A stretch of 15,643 nucleotides of DNA from Oceaniferula sp049609505 (GTDB taxonomy: Bacteria; Verrucomicrobiota; Verrucomicrobiia; Verrucomicrobiales; Akkermansiaceae). Of the stretch, positions 6,415 through 13,604 are shown in pieces. The position numbers were made by a program, and so were the translations under genes. Below the pieces are notes generated by a model. That model made no database searches, was not told the DNA's origin, and saw nothing but the letters and a program-made list of their open reading frames with translations. The DNA is taken from positions 1 through 15,643 of the forward strand of contig JBMYYO010000070.1 in the NCBI GenBank assembly GCA_049609505.1. Direction: 5' to 3'. Each line of letters begins with the position of its first letter. Position 1 is the first letter of the stretch.

Positions 6415-7709
6415 CTAACCGCAAAAAAACACAAGCGACTCTGCTCGTTCTAGCATTGTTAGTGGTGCTGCTACTCATTTTTAAGAGCGGCATAGCAAGA
6501 GGTCTTTCCACCAGCGAGGGGGACGACCACACACGGCGAGGGGCATCACGCAGCGTGGGCGATAATAAGAAAGAAGCCCGTGCGGCGCGGAAAAGTAAGG
6601 CGCAATCATTATCTGATATTGATCCCACCCACGACTACGCTGATCTCAAGAATTTCCACCTTCGCCCGGTGAAACTACGTGAGGAGCGGTTTACCCAAGC
6701 TGTTTCCACGCTGCTCGCAAACTATCGGGAAGCCTGCACAAAAACGGGTGAGCAGCCGGTGCGTTTTCGCCTACGATATGATGACTCTGTCAAAGACCAA
6801 CCGATGCGGCTAAACTTGCCGAATGGGAGTTTTGACATGCAGCTCAGATTGCTCTGCGCAGCCGCAGGCGTGAAGGTGGAACATGAGGGCGGGAACCTTA
6901 CTTTTCGATCGATTGCTAGCACGTTGGGTGAAAACTTCGATGCTGATGAGTTATTTACTAGAGCGTTTTCTCCTGTGCCTGCACTTAGATCGAGATTGGC
7001 GCGGCTCACTGGCTATGAAGCTGTGCGATCTGATCCCTTTGCGGCAGAGCTGGAGGAAGTTCATCCTGCGGGGAACACGCACGAGCTACTCAATAAATTT
7101 GCTCAGAAAGATTCTGAAGTGGTCAATGTGTTCTCTAATTATATACCTGCCACGGAAACCATTGTTGTTAGAAACACGATGACGGAGTTGTATCGCATTG
7201 AAGCCCTATTGGGTGTAATGCGGGATTACCCAGTGCGGAATATTGCAACTAGAAATCAACTGATCACGTTTCCAAGTGACTTTGAAGTTGATCGAGAAAA
7301 TTTTCCAAACTTGGCACAGCTAGCAGCCGTGCCAGGTGTGGAGATCAAGACGCTTCCCTCCGTCATTCACAAGCTTGGGGAAAGATACAAAGTGGAATCA
7401 GTCAGCCATCAGATGGCAAGCGACCAAGCTCATCAAAATTGGTCCGGAATAAAGTATGGAGGGCAGACTAGCCGCTTAGGCTTTGGCTTAGAGTATCAAA
7501 ATGATGTGGAAACAGGGCAGGCACCAGCACAAGGTGGTGATGCCTTTGACTACCAGAAAAAATCCATGAAAGGGATAGGGACACCAGGTGAAACACGCAT
7601 TACCAGACTCCCTAACAAAAACGGCAACCAACAATACATGGTCATCACCTCACAAATGGTTGATGACTCAGGCTCTGTGGTTAAAGAGAAACCTAGGAGC
7701 GCGCCGTAG
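6411..7709 (+). CDS. Secretin-domain-like envelope protein lacking a full pore domain
   Basis: A 432-residue protein with an N-terminal anchor (about 9-25) and a basic, disordered linker (about 33-66). Residues about 92-168 look like a secretin/TonB short N-terminal (STN/N0) module: VRFRLRYDDSVKD, then SFDMQLRLLCAAAGVKVEHEGGN. Residues 245-275 (ATETIVVRNTMTELYRIEALL) resemble the end of a secretin N-domain. Residues 308-360 (PGVEIKTLPSVIHKLGERYKVE, then LGFGLEYQNDVE) resemble the start of the secretin core, and YMVITSQMVDDSGSVV (409-424) resembles its end. The beta-barrel portion is far shorter than in pore-forming secretins, so it may be a pilotin-like, periplasmic-ring or regulatory relative. 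These matches are by eye. It is coupled to the upstream helical-repeat gene by a 4-bp overlap. Confidence 0.6.
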   Translation: MTNRKKTQATLLVLALLVVLLLIFKSGIARGLSTSEGDDHTRRGASRSVGDNKKEARAARKSKAQSLSDIDPTHDYADLKNFHLRPVKLREERFTQAVSTLLANYREACTKTGEQPVRFRLRYDDSVKDQPMRLNLPNGSFDMQLRLLCAAAGVKVEHEGGNLTFRSIASTLGENFDADELFTRAFSPVPALRSRLARLTGYEAVRSDPFAAELEEVHPAGNTHELLNKFAQKDSEVVNVFSNYIPATETIVVRNTMTELYRIEALLGVMRDYPVRNIATRNQLITFPSDFEVDRENFPNLAQLAAVPGVEIKTLPSVIHKLGERYKVESVSHQMASDQAHQNWSGIKYGGQTSRLGFGLEYQNDVETGQAPAQGGDAFDYQKKSMKGIGTPGETRITRLPNKNGNQQYMVITSQMVDDSGSVVKEKPRSAP

Positions 7710-7829
7710 GGTAATTAGGCGGTGGTTTATAGCGCTATCAAGCTAAGGGGGTTTTATAAAATGAACCCGTGTGAGGTTGTGTCCATGTTATGTTTTTAGC
7801 ATCCTCACTAAGACGGTATTCATCGCACC

Positions 7830-7858
7830 GATCAAATCTTGTAAATCCTGTCCAAAAC
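7830..7858. repeat. Partial third copy of the 110-bp repeat
   Basis: Bases 7834-7857 match the reverse complement of the left arm of copy 1 (about 4074-4097) with a single mismatch. The second arm is not recognisable upstream or downstream, so this is a half copy. It lies in the 294-bp gap (7710-8003) between the secretin-like and NnrS genes. That gap otherwise holds a perfect 10-bp palindrome ATAGCGCTAT (about 7728-7737), a TTTTATAAAA palindrome near 7752, and the AT-rich palindrome at 7952-7969, but no gene. Confidence 0.6.
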
Positions 7859-7951
7859 TACCGCGCACCTTGCAGTTTTTCCTTTAGCTTGGTAGCTGGT
7901 AGAATTTAATGGTGTCGCTTCCTTCTTTATTTGATTTCCTTGCACGACAAA

Positions 7952-7969
7952 AAAGAATTTTAATTCTTT
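7952..7969. promoter_or_regulatory. AT-rich perfect inverted repeat upstream of NnrS gene
   Basis: AAAGAATT and AATTCTTT face each other across a TT spacer, 35 bp before the NnrS start. Its size and placement would suit a dimeric regulator site or promoter-proximal element. It could equally be chance in an AT-rich leader, because no -35/-10 pair of good quality is visible around it. Confidence 0.3.
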
Positions 7970-8003
7970 AATTTCGGTGAGATCGAGGTAGCATTGCGTT
8001 GAG

Positions 8004-9239
8004 ATGAAGTCAGGAGCAGAACAGCCGATCATTGCGGCTGAGCCATACCGGGTGTTTTTCCCTGTTGCGTTGGCGGCAGGAGTGCTGGGAGTTTTATTAT
8101 GGCCAGCGTTTTACTCGGGAGTGCTTCCATATTACCCGGTGTTCGCCCACGCACGGGTGATGATTGAGGGATTCGTAGGAGGGTTTGCGGTTGGGTTTCT
8201 TGGCACGGCATTGCCCAAGATGCTATCCACTCCGCCGCTGCGTCTCTGGCAGGTGTGTTTGTTGCTAGCACTCCACATTGGCTACTGCACGGCGCACTTG
8301 TTTGGCTACTTACGCACGGGTGATGGTATCTTTGCTGGTATGATGATCTTGATGATAGCTCTTTTGCTGGTCCGTGTCCTTTGCCGGAAATCACTGCCAC
8401 CAGCTGGCATGGCGTTAACTGGATTGGGTTTGTTTTCTGGGGTGTTTGGCGCGGCTTGGGGGGCGGTATTTGGTTTTCAAGGGGATGCGTTCTGGGGGCA
8501 TTTTGCACAACGCTTGCTTTATCAAGCGTTTATTGTGCTTCCCTTGTTAGGTGTGGGTAGTTTTATTTTTCCGATGATCTTGGGTAGCCAGAGCAAGAGC
8601 GCAGGGCTATTTGGTAAAGCGTGGCGGAATAAGGCACTGGAAGCACTCTTGCTGGGTGCCTTGGTCATTGCTACGTATTGGATCGAGGTGCACGGGCAGG
8701 CAAAAGCGATGTCTTGGGTGCGTGCGGTGTTGTGTTTTGTGTGGCTAACAAAGGAGAGCGGTTGGCTAGCAAAGCCGCAGAGCAGAGGAGTGATGCCATG
8801 GGCGCTGCGCGCGGGAATTGTTTGCTTGTTAGGCGGGATGGTGGCCACTGGGATTCTTCAGGAACAAAAAACAGCACTAGAGCACAGCCTCTATATTGGT
8901 GGCTTTGGCTTGATCACAATGATGGTGGCCACCCGAGTAATCTACGGCCATAGTGGCCAGGGTCATCAGTTTCAAAAATGGATTAAACCGATCACCGTCC
9001 TCACAGGCTTACTACTCTTTGGCATGGCAACGAGAATCTCTGCAGATTTCTTACCGCGCGTGCGCATCTCCCATCACGTTTATGCCGCCATCCTCTGGGT
9101 AGTGGTGTGCATTATCTGGGGTATCGCCGTAATCCCATCGGTAAGAAAACGCGCATTCCCCTCTAAGCCTAAGTCTAGGCCTAGCCCAAAGTCTTTGCCT
9201 GCCAAGCCATCGTTAATGGATCTTGATTTTAGGAAGTGA
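8004..9239 (+). CDS. nnrS: NnrS family heme/copper membrane protein
   Basis: A 411-residue polytopic membrane protein with about 12 predicted helices. NnrS signatures are visible: EPYRVFFPVALAAGVLGVLLWP (13-34), the helix with FAHARVMIEGFVGGFAVGFLGTALPKML (47-74), and the late block ALEHSLYIGGFGLITMMVATR followed by YGHSG (291-318). Known NnrS proteins carry heme and copper and protect cells from nitric oxide or support denitrification-linked metabolism. Here the link to the heme o synthase and SCO-like genes suggests a wider respiratory role (inference). The C-terminal tail (about 384-411) is a polar, Lys/Pro/Ser-rich cytosolic extension. The ATG at 8004 has only a distant GAGG (about 15 bp upstream). 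No denitrification gene lies nearby. Confidence 0.9.
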   Translation: MKSGAEQPIIAAEPYRVFFPVALAAGVLGVLLWPAFYSGVLPYYPVFAHARVMIEGFVGGFAVGFLGTALPKMLSTPPLRLWQVCLLLALHIGYCTAHLFGYLRTGDGIFAGMMILMIALLLVRVLCRKSLPPAGMALTGLGLFSGVFGAAWGAVFGFQGDAFWGHFAQRLLYQAFIVLPLLGVGSFIFPMILGSQSKSAGLFGKAWRNKALEALLLGALVIATYWIEVHGQAKAMSWVRAVLCFVWLTKESGWLAKPQSRGVMPWALRAGIVCLLGGMVATGILQEQKTALEHSLYIGGFGLITMMVATRVIYGHSGQGHQFQKWIKPITVLTGLLLFGMATRISADFLPRVRISHHVYAAILWVVVCIIWGIAVIPSVRKRAFPSKPKSRPSPKSLPAKPSLMDLDFRK

Positions 9240-9282
9240 TTGAGCAATCATAAGCTTTACAGATCTCTCAGTAATGTGTAAA

Positions 9283-9320
9283 TGGAAGCATAACAATGCA
9301 AACATGTTTCATTACTTCCA
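9283..9320. promoter_or_regulatory. Nested inverted repeat upstream of PEP-CTERM gene
   Basis: An outer pair (TGGAAG at 9283-9288, CTTCCA at 9315-9320) encloses an inner imperfect pair AATG/CATT and a perfect central palindrome AAACATGTTT (9300-9309). It lies 43 bp after the NnrS stop and 31 bp before the next start. It could be an operator, or a weak terminator for the upstream gene. No T-tract supports the terminator reading. Confidence 0.35.
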
Positions 9321-9351
9321 ATGAAGCAACAATTACTGAAACCGATACATT

Positions 9352-10209
9352 ATGAAAAAATATATTACATCAATCGCGCTGTTATCGTGTGCTATCCATG
9401 CAGACGCAGCAATCATCTATTACGATGGTCAGGATGCCACCAATGCCCACGGGAATGGCTATAACAACTCTTCCCACGATGCCTCTAGCCTAACTTACAC
9501 TACCGTTAATAGCATTGTGCTTCCCACCACAGGGGGCAAACGAGTCACCTCAGGCACCGGAGACCCTAATAACGATTACTTCGCCATTGGCGGAGCTAGC
9601 TCTGGCTTTGATACGGCTGGTCTCTACGATGCTGTCTCTGGCTCAGTAGGTGGAGGCGCTGTTAGTGGCTCAGTTTATCTTGGGTTTCTTATGCGGGCCC
9701 CAGTCGCTGCCGGACCAAGCGTGGAAAACTCCTACTCAGCTCTTCAGCTAGGTATCACCGGAGGCTCCACTGCAGTGGGTATTGGAAACCACTGGAATGC
9801 GTGGGCCTACAGTATCTTCGGCACACCAGGCAACCAGGATCTCATTCAAGGAACTGGTGGTAGCTCTTGGCTTAACTATGATACTAACACTCACTGGGCG
9901 GTTGCTAAAATCACATTTAATGCCAATGCAGATGATGACTTCACTGTGTGGTTAGATCCTAACCCTGCCGATGGCGACAGCCAGCAAAATGGTGTTAGAA
10001 GATTCAGTGGCACCGCTGTGGGCTCCATGGCATTCGATGAAATTTCTTACCGCGCAGGAAATGGTGGCACCGACAATGCATGGGAGTTTGACGAAGTCCG
10101 CTTCACCGATGACTGGGCAAGCCTCACTGCCAACCCTGTGCCAGAGCCAAGCTCAAGCGCTCTCCTTGCATTAGCCGGAGTGGCATGCTTACTCCGCCGC
10201 CGCAAGTAG
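9352..10209 (+). CDS. Secreted PEP-CTERM protein, LamG-like body
   Basis: A 285-residue protein with a Sec signal peptide (MKKYITSIALLSCAIHADA, cleavage near residue 19-20) and a C-terminal PEP-CTERM tail (263-285: VPEPSS, hydrophobic LALAGVACLL, RRRK). Exosortase recognises such tails and the protein is then released or anchored at the cell surface. The body is rich in Gly, Ser, Asn and Asp and ends in FDEISYRAGN...FDEVRFTDDW, a pattern seen in LamG/concanavalin-like beta-sandwich domains of this group. A carbohydrate-related role is possible but not shown. Only two Cys occur in the mature region or tail, none clearly catalytic. No Shine-Dalgarno sequence precedes the ATG. A GC-rich hairpin follows the stop. 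Confidence 0.87.
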   Translation: MKKYITSIALLSCAIHADAAIIYYDGQDATNAHGNGYNNSSHDASSLTYTTVNSIVLPTTGGKRVTSGTGDPNNDYFAIGGASSGFDTAGLYDAVSGSVGGGAVSGSVYLGFLMRAPVAAGPSVENSYSALQLGITGGSTAVGIGNHWNAWAYSIFGTPGNQDLIQGTGGSSWLNYDTNTHWAVAKITFNANADDDFTVWLDPNPADGDSQQNGVRRFSGTAVGSMAFDEISYRAGNGGTDNAWEFDEVRFTDDWASLTANPVPEPSSSALLALAGVACLLRRRK

Positions 10210-10232
10210 TCTGATACACAGCTCAACCAATA

Positions 10233-10265
10233 AGCCAGCCTGCAAGTTTGCTTTGCGGGCTGGCT
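10233..10265 (+). terminator. GC-rich hairpin after PEP-CTERM gene
   Basis: AGCCAGCCTGCAA and TTGCGGGCTGGCT can form a 13-bp stem with one G-T pair around a 7-base loop, starting 24 bp after the stop. The stem is strong but no U-tract follows, so termination would be less efficient or factor-assisted. The symmetry allows it to serve as a barrier before the SMR gene. Confidence 0.5.
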
Positions 10266-10324
10266 ACTGCTCAGACACCTTTGCCATTGACAAAGCTTTG
10301 GTCTTGCAGACTTGTGGAGTGAAG

Positions 10325-10666
10325 ATGACTGCTACTCTATTTCTTGTTCTGGCGATTTTATCGGAGGTGGCTGGAACTTGCCTACTGAAAGTGAGCGAGG
10401 GTTTTTCGCTCTGGCTGCCCTCGATTGGCTCGCTCGCCTGTTATATCGGCTCGCTGGCATTTGCCGCACTTGCACTGAAGCACGGAATTGCCTTGGGTAC
10501 TGGCTACGCCGTCTGGTCTGGCCTCGGACTGGCTTTGGTGACTTTAGCTGGGAGGATTTTTTTCCGGCAAAGCCTAGATACCCCCGCCTTGCTGGGCATT
10601 GGCCTAATCCTAACGGGTGTGCTTGTCATCCGTCTCTGGTCCAAGAGCTTGGATTGGACAAGCTAA
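10325..10666 (+). CDS. SMR family multidrug exporter (EmrE/Qac type)
   Basis: A 113-residue, four-helix proton-coupled exporter of cationic drugs and quaternary ammonium compounds that works as a dimer in the inner membrane. It aligns by eye along its whole length with EmrE: the essential membrane Glu in LAILSEVAGTCLLK (Glu14), SEGFSLWLPSIGSL, GTGYAVWSGLG with the conserved Trp, and a final helix LLGIGLILTGVLVI. The ATG at 10325 is chosen because it gives the family N-terminus and has a GGAG five bases upstream, the clearest ribosome binding site in the window. An earlier in-frame TTG near 10253 would add 24 residues without family similarity. The gene converges on a PEP-CTERM gene 41 bp away, and an AraC-type regulator with a drug-binding-type domain lies about 1 kb downstream. 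Confidence 0.92.
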   Translation: MTATLFLVLAILSEVAGTCLLKVSEGFSLWLPSIGSLACYIGSLAFAALALKHGIALGTGYAVWSGLGLALVTLAGRIFFRQSLDTPALLGIGLILTGVLVIRLWSKSLDWTS

Positions 10667-10707
10667 CCCGCCGCTGGGACACGCTGGGACTGGGCATCAG
10701 GTAATGC

Positions 10708-11646
10708 TTATCGGCCACGCAAGCGGGATCTGAAGAGGCAGCACATGGTTATCCCCAGTGTCAACAAGGCTGACGACGAAGGCTCGGGCACGGCACGAAT
10801 TTCAAAAGAGGTCTGAAGTAGAGTGCTAACTGATTCGTTGAAGTTCACAATATTGCTAGGTGAGGTTTCATCATAAGAAATGTCTTCATGGAAACGCTCA
10901 AAGGATAGTAAGCCAGTGACGGTTTCCCCCGGAGCGAGGGTGTCCGCCGGAATCAAAAAGCTGCCAGTCACAGCATTCAAAGATCCGCTATTGAGAATGC
11001 TGCTGCCATTGCTGTCAAGCAGGACGATACGGGCTGTATCGCTCCAATTAGAATTGAATGTAGAATCATTGAATTGGCTGGCAAAGGGATCAAACGTGAG
11101 AGTGAAACCCTGATCCGCAAGCAACTGAATGGCACCCCCCGCCCAATCGGATGCCGGGTTAGTCAGCATCGGCATTTCGTCCGCAAACGAACGCATTCTC
11201 AGATTCCCCTGACCTCCTGTCATTTCAAAGGTATATGGCCTGGTGCCATAAGCTGCCTCAAAGTCAGCCACACTGGTTCCAGGGCCGAGATCAATCCGCG
11301 CCGATGCGCCTGCACTATCGAAACCATCCTCAACATTTAACACAACAGGGGAGGCTCCTGTTCCTGGCGTATAAACTTGGTTGGTGCCTGCACCGATAAC
11401 AATCGGCGTCGGCGTGGGGTTGTCTGGATCACCCGGATCCCTGTATTCCATCGCATCCAACTCGAGGTAGGCTCGGGTTGATTGAGGGGCACCTGTGTCG
11501 CGCTGGGTAAACTCAATGGTGCGCGATGCACTGTAGGTCATAAATGTAGTAGCCCCCGTCGGCAGCACGAGGCAAGCAGCGCAGCTAGCCATCAACAGTT
11601 TCCTTGCGGTGCATGTCCCGTTTTTTATCAATCGATTTGTTCGCAT
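10708..11646 (-). CDS. Secreted PEP-CTERM protein
   Basis: A 312-residue protein whose N-terminus carries an extended basic region followed by a hydrophobic signal segment (about 16-33, LLMASCAACLVLPTGA). The C-terminus (286-312) is a PEP-CTERM tail: VPEPSSSALLTLG, a Cys-containing hydrophobic stretch (ITMCCLF) and RSRLRGR, somewhat longer and more basic than the other tails here. The body is Asp/Asn/Thr-rich with a short low-complexity DPGDPDNPTPTP segment (about 71-82) and beta-rich character (FEMTGGQGNLRMRSF, TARIVLLDSNGSS). No enzyme motif is recognised. It is convergent with the SMR gene. The start ATG has no Shine-Dalgarno sequence. Confidence 0.85.
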   Translation of the reverse strand: MRTNRLIKNGTCTARKLLMASCAACLVLPTGATTFMTYSASRTIEFTQRDTGAPQSTRAYLELDAMEYRDPGDPDNPTPTPIVIGAGTNQVYTPGTGASPVVLNVEDGFDSAGASARIDLGPGTSVADFEAAYGTRPYTFEMTGGQGNLRMRSFADEMPMLTNPASDWAGGAIQLLADQGFTLTFDPFASQFNDSTFNSNWSDTARIVLLDSNGSSILNSGSLNAVTGSFLIPADTLAPGETVTGLLSFERFHEDISYDETSPSNIVNFNESVSTLLQTSFEIRAVPEPSSSALLTLGITMCCLFRSRLRGR

Positions 11647-11731
11647 AAGTGAAAGCAGTTTAGCAAAACCGATCCATAAAAAACTTTGCAGAAATGCCGT
11701 TTCTGCGAGGTATGCCTTGGTCGTGTCCCAG

Positions 11732-11754
11732 TTCCGGTTTGTTACGAAACGGAA
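11732..11754 (-). terminator. Possible hairpin at end of AraC-family gene
   Basis: On the minus strand TTCCGTTT and AAACCGGAA pair around CGTAAC with a single bulged base, overlapping the stop codon of the regulator gene. There is no U-tract after it, so a terminator role is only tentative. Confidence 0.28.
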
Positions 11755-12722
11755 TGATATTCTGGAGGCGGAAACGGAGCCGCCAGACTGCCTGTGACTC
11801 CTTCACGCACCGGGATCGCCATCTCTGTGCGATATCTCCAGTCTCGTTTTACAACGCTGGATAGCAACGATGAGATGTTTTTCATCCAGCTCGGCTTCAC
11901 TTCGATAAAATCGTAAGACGCGAGTTCGGCAAAATCATAGCCGCTCTGCATCATCCAATTGATGCCGAACCCCCACCACGCCTGAGTGTGAGATTCCGCG
12001 TCTCCATAAAATGGGGCACATGCCACTTTTCGTGCTGGAATTTTCTGGATAGCGAATCCTTGTTCTTCAGCAACGGAATGCGGGATCTGAATACCGACAT
12101 CATAGCGGATCGATGATTCGGAAGTAATCCGGTCATCATCGAAAGCGCGGACAACCACCTTACAAGGATCGCAGACCAGGTTTCTTTTTTCTGCCCACCG
12201 GATAAGTTCTATTGCTGTGCGTGCGACCGTATAATTGTTTCCTCCAATCATCGGACGGTAAGCCATCCACCACGCTGGGGACTCGGAAACTTTCACATCA
12301 TCCGGCATCAAGGGATTTCGATACTTGCTTTCAGGCGCTGCCGTTGGGATCGGTTTTTTCTTCCGATACCCTCTTGGTGATACACCGAACAGGTTCTTGA
12401 ATGATCTTGAAAAGGCGGCCGGTGACTCAAACCCAGCATCCAAGGCCACCTGAGTAAAAGTTTCATTCGTTAGAGCAATAGTAAGCGCTGCCTTCTCAAG
12501 CCTTCTTCTTCTCACATATTCTCCGATTCCTTCGCCGACAAACCAAGAAAAAATCATGCGTAACTGAGATGCCGACATCCCAACATCGGCAGCAATGATA
12601 TTGATGCTCAGCGGCTCCGACAGAGAACTATCAATATATTTCACCGCATTTCTAACAACATCAGCCCATATCTGGAGAACTTCCTCGGAGTGGTTTTTTG
12701 AGTGGGGAAGATTGATTTCCAT
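11742..12722 (-). CDS. AraC-family regulator with GyrI-like effector domain
   Basis: A 326-residue transcription factor. The N-terminal AraC/XylS DNA-binding domain (about 25-122) has two helix-turn-helix units: INIIAADVGMSASQLRMIF (40-58) and FTQVALDAGFESPAAFSRSF (89-108), followed by the family signature LFGVSPRGYRKK. Residues about 144-305 resemble the GyrI-like/AraC effector-binding fold (YDVGIQIP, FAIQKIPARKVACAPFYGD, and DFAELASYDFIEVKP). This domain order, DNA-binding first, is that of E. coli Rob; related effector domains in BmrR-type regulators bind cationic drugs. With an SMR exporter about 1 kb away, drug sensing is plausible but only inferred. The ATG at 12722 is preceded by pyrimidine-rich sequence with no ribosome binding site. 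A perfect inverted repeat lies 40 bp upstream. Confidence 0.9.
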   Translation of the reverse strand: MEINLPHSKNHSEEVLQIWADVVRNAVKYIDSSLSEPLSINIIAADVGMSASQLRMIFSWFVGEGIGEYVRRRRLEKAALTIALTNETFTQVALDAGFESPAAFSRSFKNLFGVSPRGYRKKKPIPTAAPESKYRNPLMPDDVKVSESPAWWMAYRPMIGGNNYTVARTAIELIRWAEKRNLVCDPCKVVVRAFDDDRITSESSIRYDVGIQIPHSVAEEQGFAIQKIPARKVACAPFYGDAESHTQAWWGFGINWMMQSGYDFAELASYDFIEVKPSWMKNISSLLSSVVKRDWRYRTEMAIPVREGVTGSLAAPFPPPEYHSVS

Positions 12723-12761
12723 GGTGGAGGAAAATAATAACTTAACAGCTGGAGAGAATCA

Positions 12762-12783
12762 GTTACTTTTTTCTGAAAGTAAC
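12762..12783. promoter_or_regulatory. Perfect inverted repeat upstream of AraC-family gene
   Basis: GTTACTTT and AAAGTAAC face each other across a 6-base spacer. A second looser pair (GATATT / AATATC, about 12784-12822) lies just beyond. Both sit in the 111-bp gap between the cytochrome c stop and the regulator start on the minus strand. They could be operator sites for the regulator or a hairpin ending the cytochrome transcript. No U-tract follows on the minus strand. Confidence 0.4.
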
Positions 12784-12833
12784 GATATTGATTTTTCTCC
12801 GAACGATGAAAGTATTAATATCATTTTGAAACG

Positions 12834-13526
12834 TCACTTCTTTGGGTGTTTTTCCGTCAAAGTGGAGATGTAGAGGATAACATCGCGAACGTCTTGATCG
12901 CTTTTAAGATAGCTGACTGTTTTACGCATTTTTGCGCCGCTTTCATCGTCTGTGTGATAGCCCCTGGTGCCTGATTTGAATTTGTCCCACTGCGCTAGGA
13001 GATACCAATCTTGAAGCCCCACCAGAGGAGCACTTTTGAAAACAACTTCGCCGCGGCCATTATAGCGATGGCACTCCATGCAGTGCTCACGGTAGAGGTA
13101 GGCACCATTTTTGAGGTCTCCTTGGATGCTTGACTTAATCTTAACTGCGGGAAGTGTGAGTAGGTAGGCGAGCGCTTCGTCAATAGCAGCTGGCTCTAAG
13201 CTAAGCAGGGTGTCCCGCATGATTTTACCCTGAGAGTCATCAACGTGTGTGCCCCGCTTCCCTGTGCGGAAATTTTCCACCTGCAAACGGAGATACCACT
13301 CGGGTAAGGATGCGATGGCTGGCGCGGACACTTCTCGGTTTCCTTCGCCGTGCTTACCATGGCAGGTGGCGCATGTTGTTAGAAATGGATTGGTGTCCGT
13401 TTTTACTCGAGATGGCGGCTTGGTTGCTACCGCCGAGTGCGATGTTTGTTCTGAGCTTAGGTAGATACCTGCTACAGCCATAAGGACAGCCACGACGAGG
13501 TAGAGCACCGGGGATAATCGCCTCAT
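12834..13526 (-). CDS. Membrane-anchored diheme cytochrome c
   Basis: A 230-residue protein from the ATG at 13526, which begins directly with MRRLSPVLYLVVAVLMAVAG, a signal-anchor. A GTG at 13595 would add 23 polar residues. The exported part holds two c-type heme sites, CATCH and CMECH, in two homologous halves. Each half repeats the order heme site, AP-hydrophobic, (E/D)WYL, F(R/K)(T/S)G-RG-H-DD-(Q/E)-GxxM: LPEWYL...FRTGKRGTHVDDSQGKIM and LQDWYL...FKSGTRGYHTDDESGAKM. The closing Met of each is a likely sixth heme ligand. This is the layout of c4-like tandem cytochromes that pass electrons to terminal oxidases in the periplasm. It fits the oxidase maturation genes at the left of the window (inference). 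It is divergent from the next gene. Confidence 0.88.
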   Translation of the reverse strand: MRRLSPVLYLVVAVLMAVAGIYLSSEQTSHSAVATKPPSRVKTDTNPFLTTCATCHGKHGEGNREVSAPAIASLPEWYLRLQVENFRTGKRGTHVDDSQGKIMRDTLLSLEPAAIDEALAYLLTLPAVKIKSSIQGDLKNGAYLYREHCMECHRYNGRGEVVFKSAPLVGLQDWYLLAQWDKFKSGTRGYHTDDESGAKMRKTVSYLKSDQDVRDVILYISTLTEKHPKK

Positions 13527-13604
13527 GCTTTTTAATACGTGGTCGTTGGCTTGTTTATTCACTTGAAGTGTTAGTTTTGATTTATTAACTATCACCCCAA
13601 CATT

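Noticed and set aside
8029..8877. Several long minus-strand frames opposite the NnrS gene
   Set aside because: They mirror hydrophobic codons of the real gene and show Pro/Ser/Thr/Gln-rich sequence without domain features.
10253..10324. N-terminal extension of the SMR gene from TTG
   Set aside because: It overlaps the GC-rich hairpin, has no family similarity, and the internal ATG has a good ribosome binding site.
13527..13595. GTG start extending the diheme cytochrome by 23 residues
   Set aside because: It would put a polar stretch before the signal-anchor and leave only 9 bp to the divergent gene; the ATG start matches exported cytochromes better, though the GTG is not excluded.
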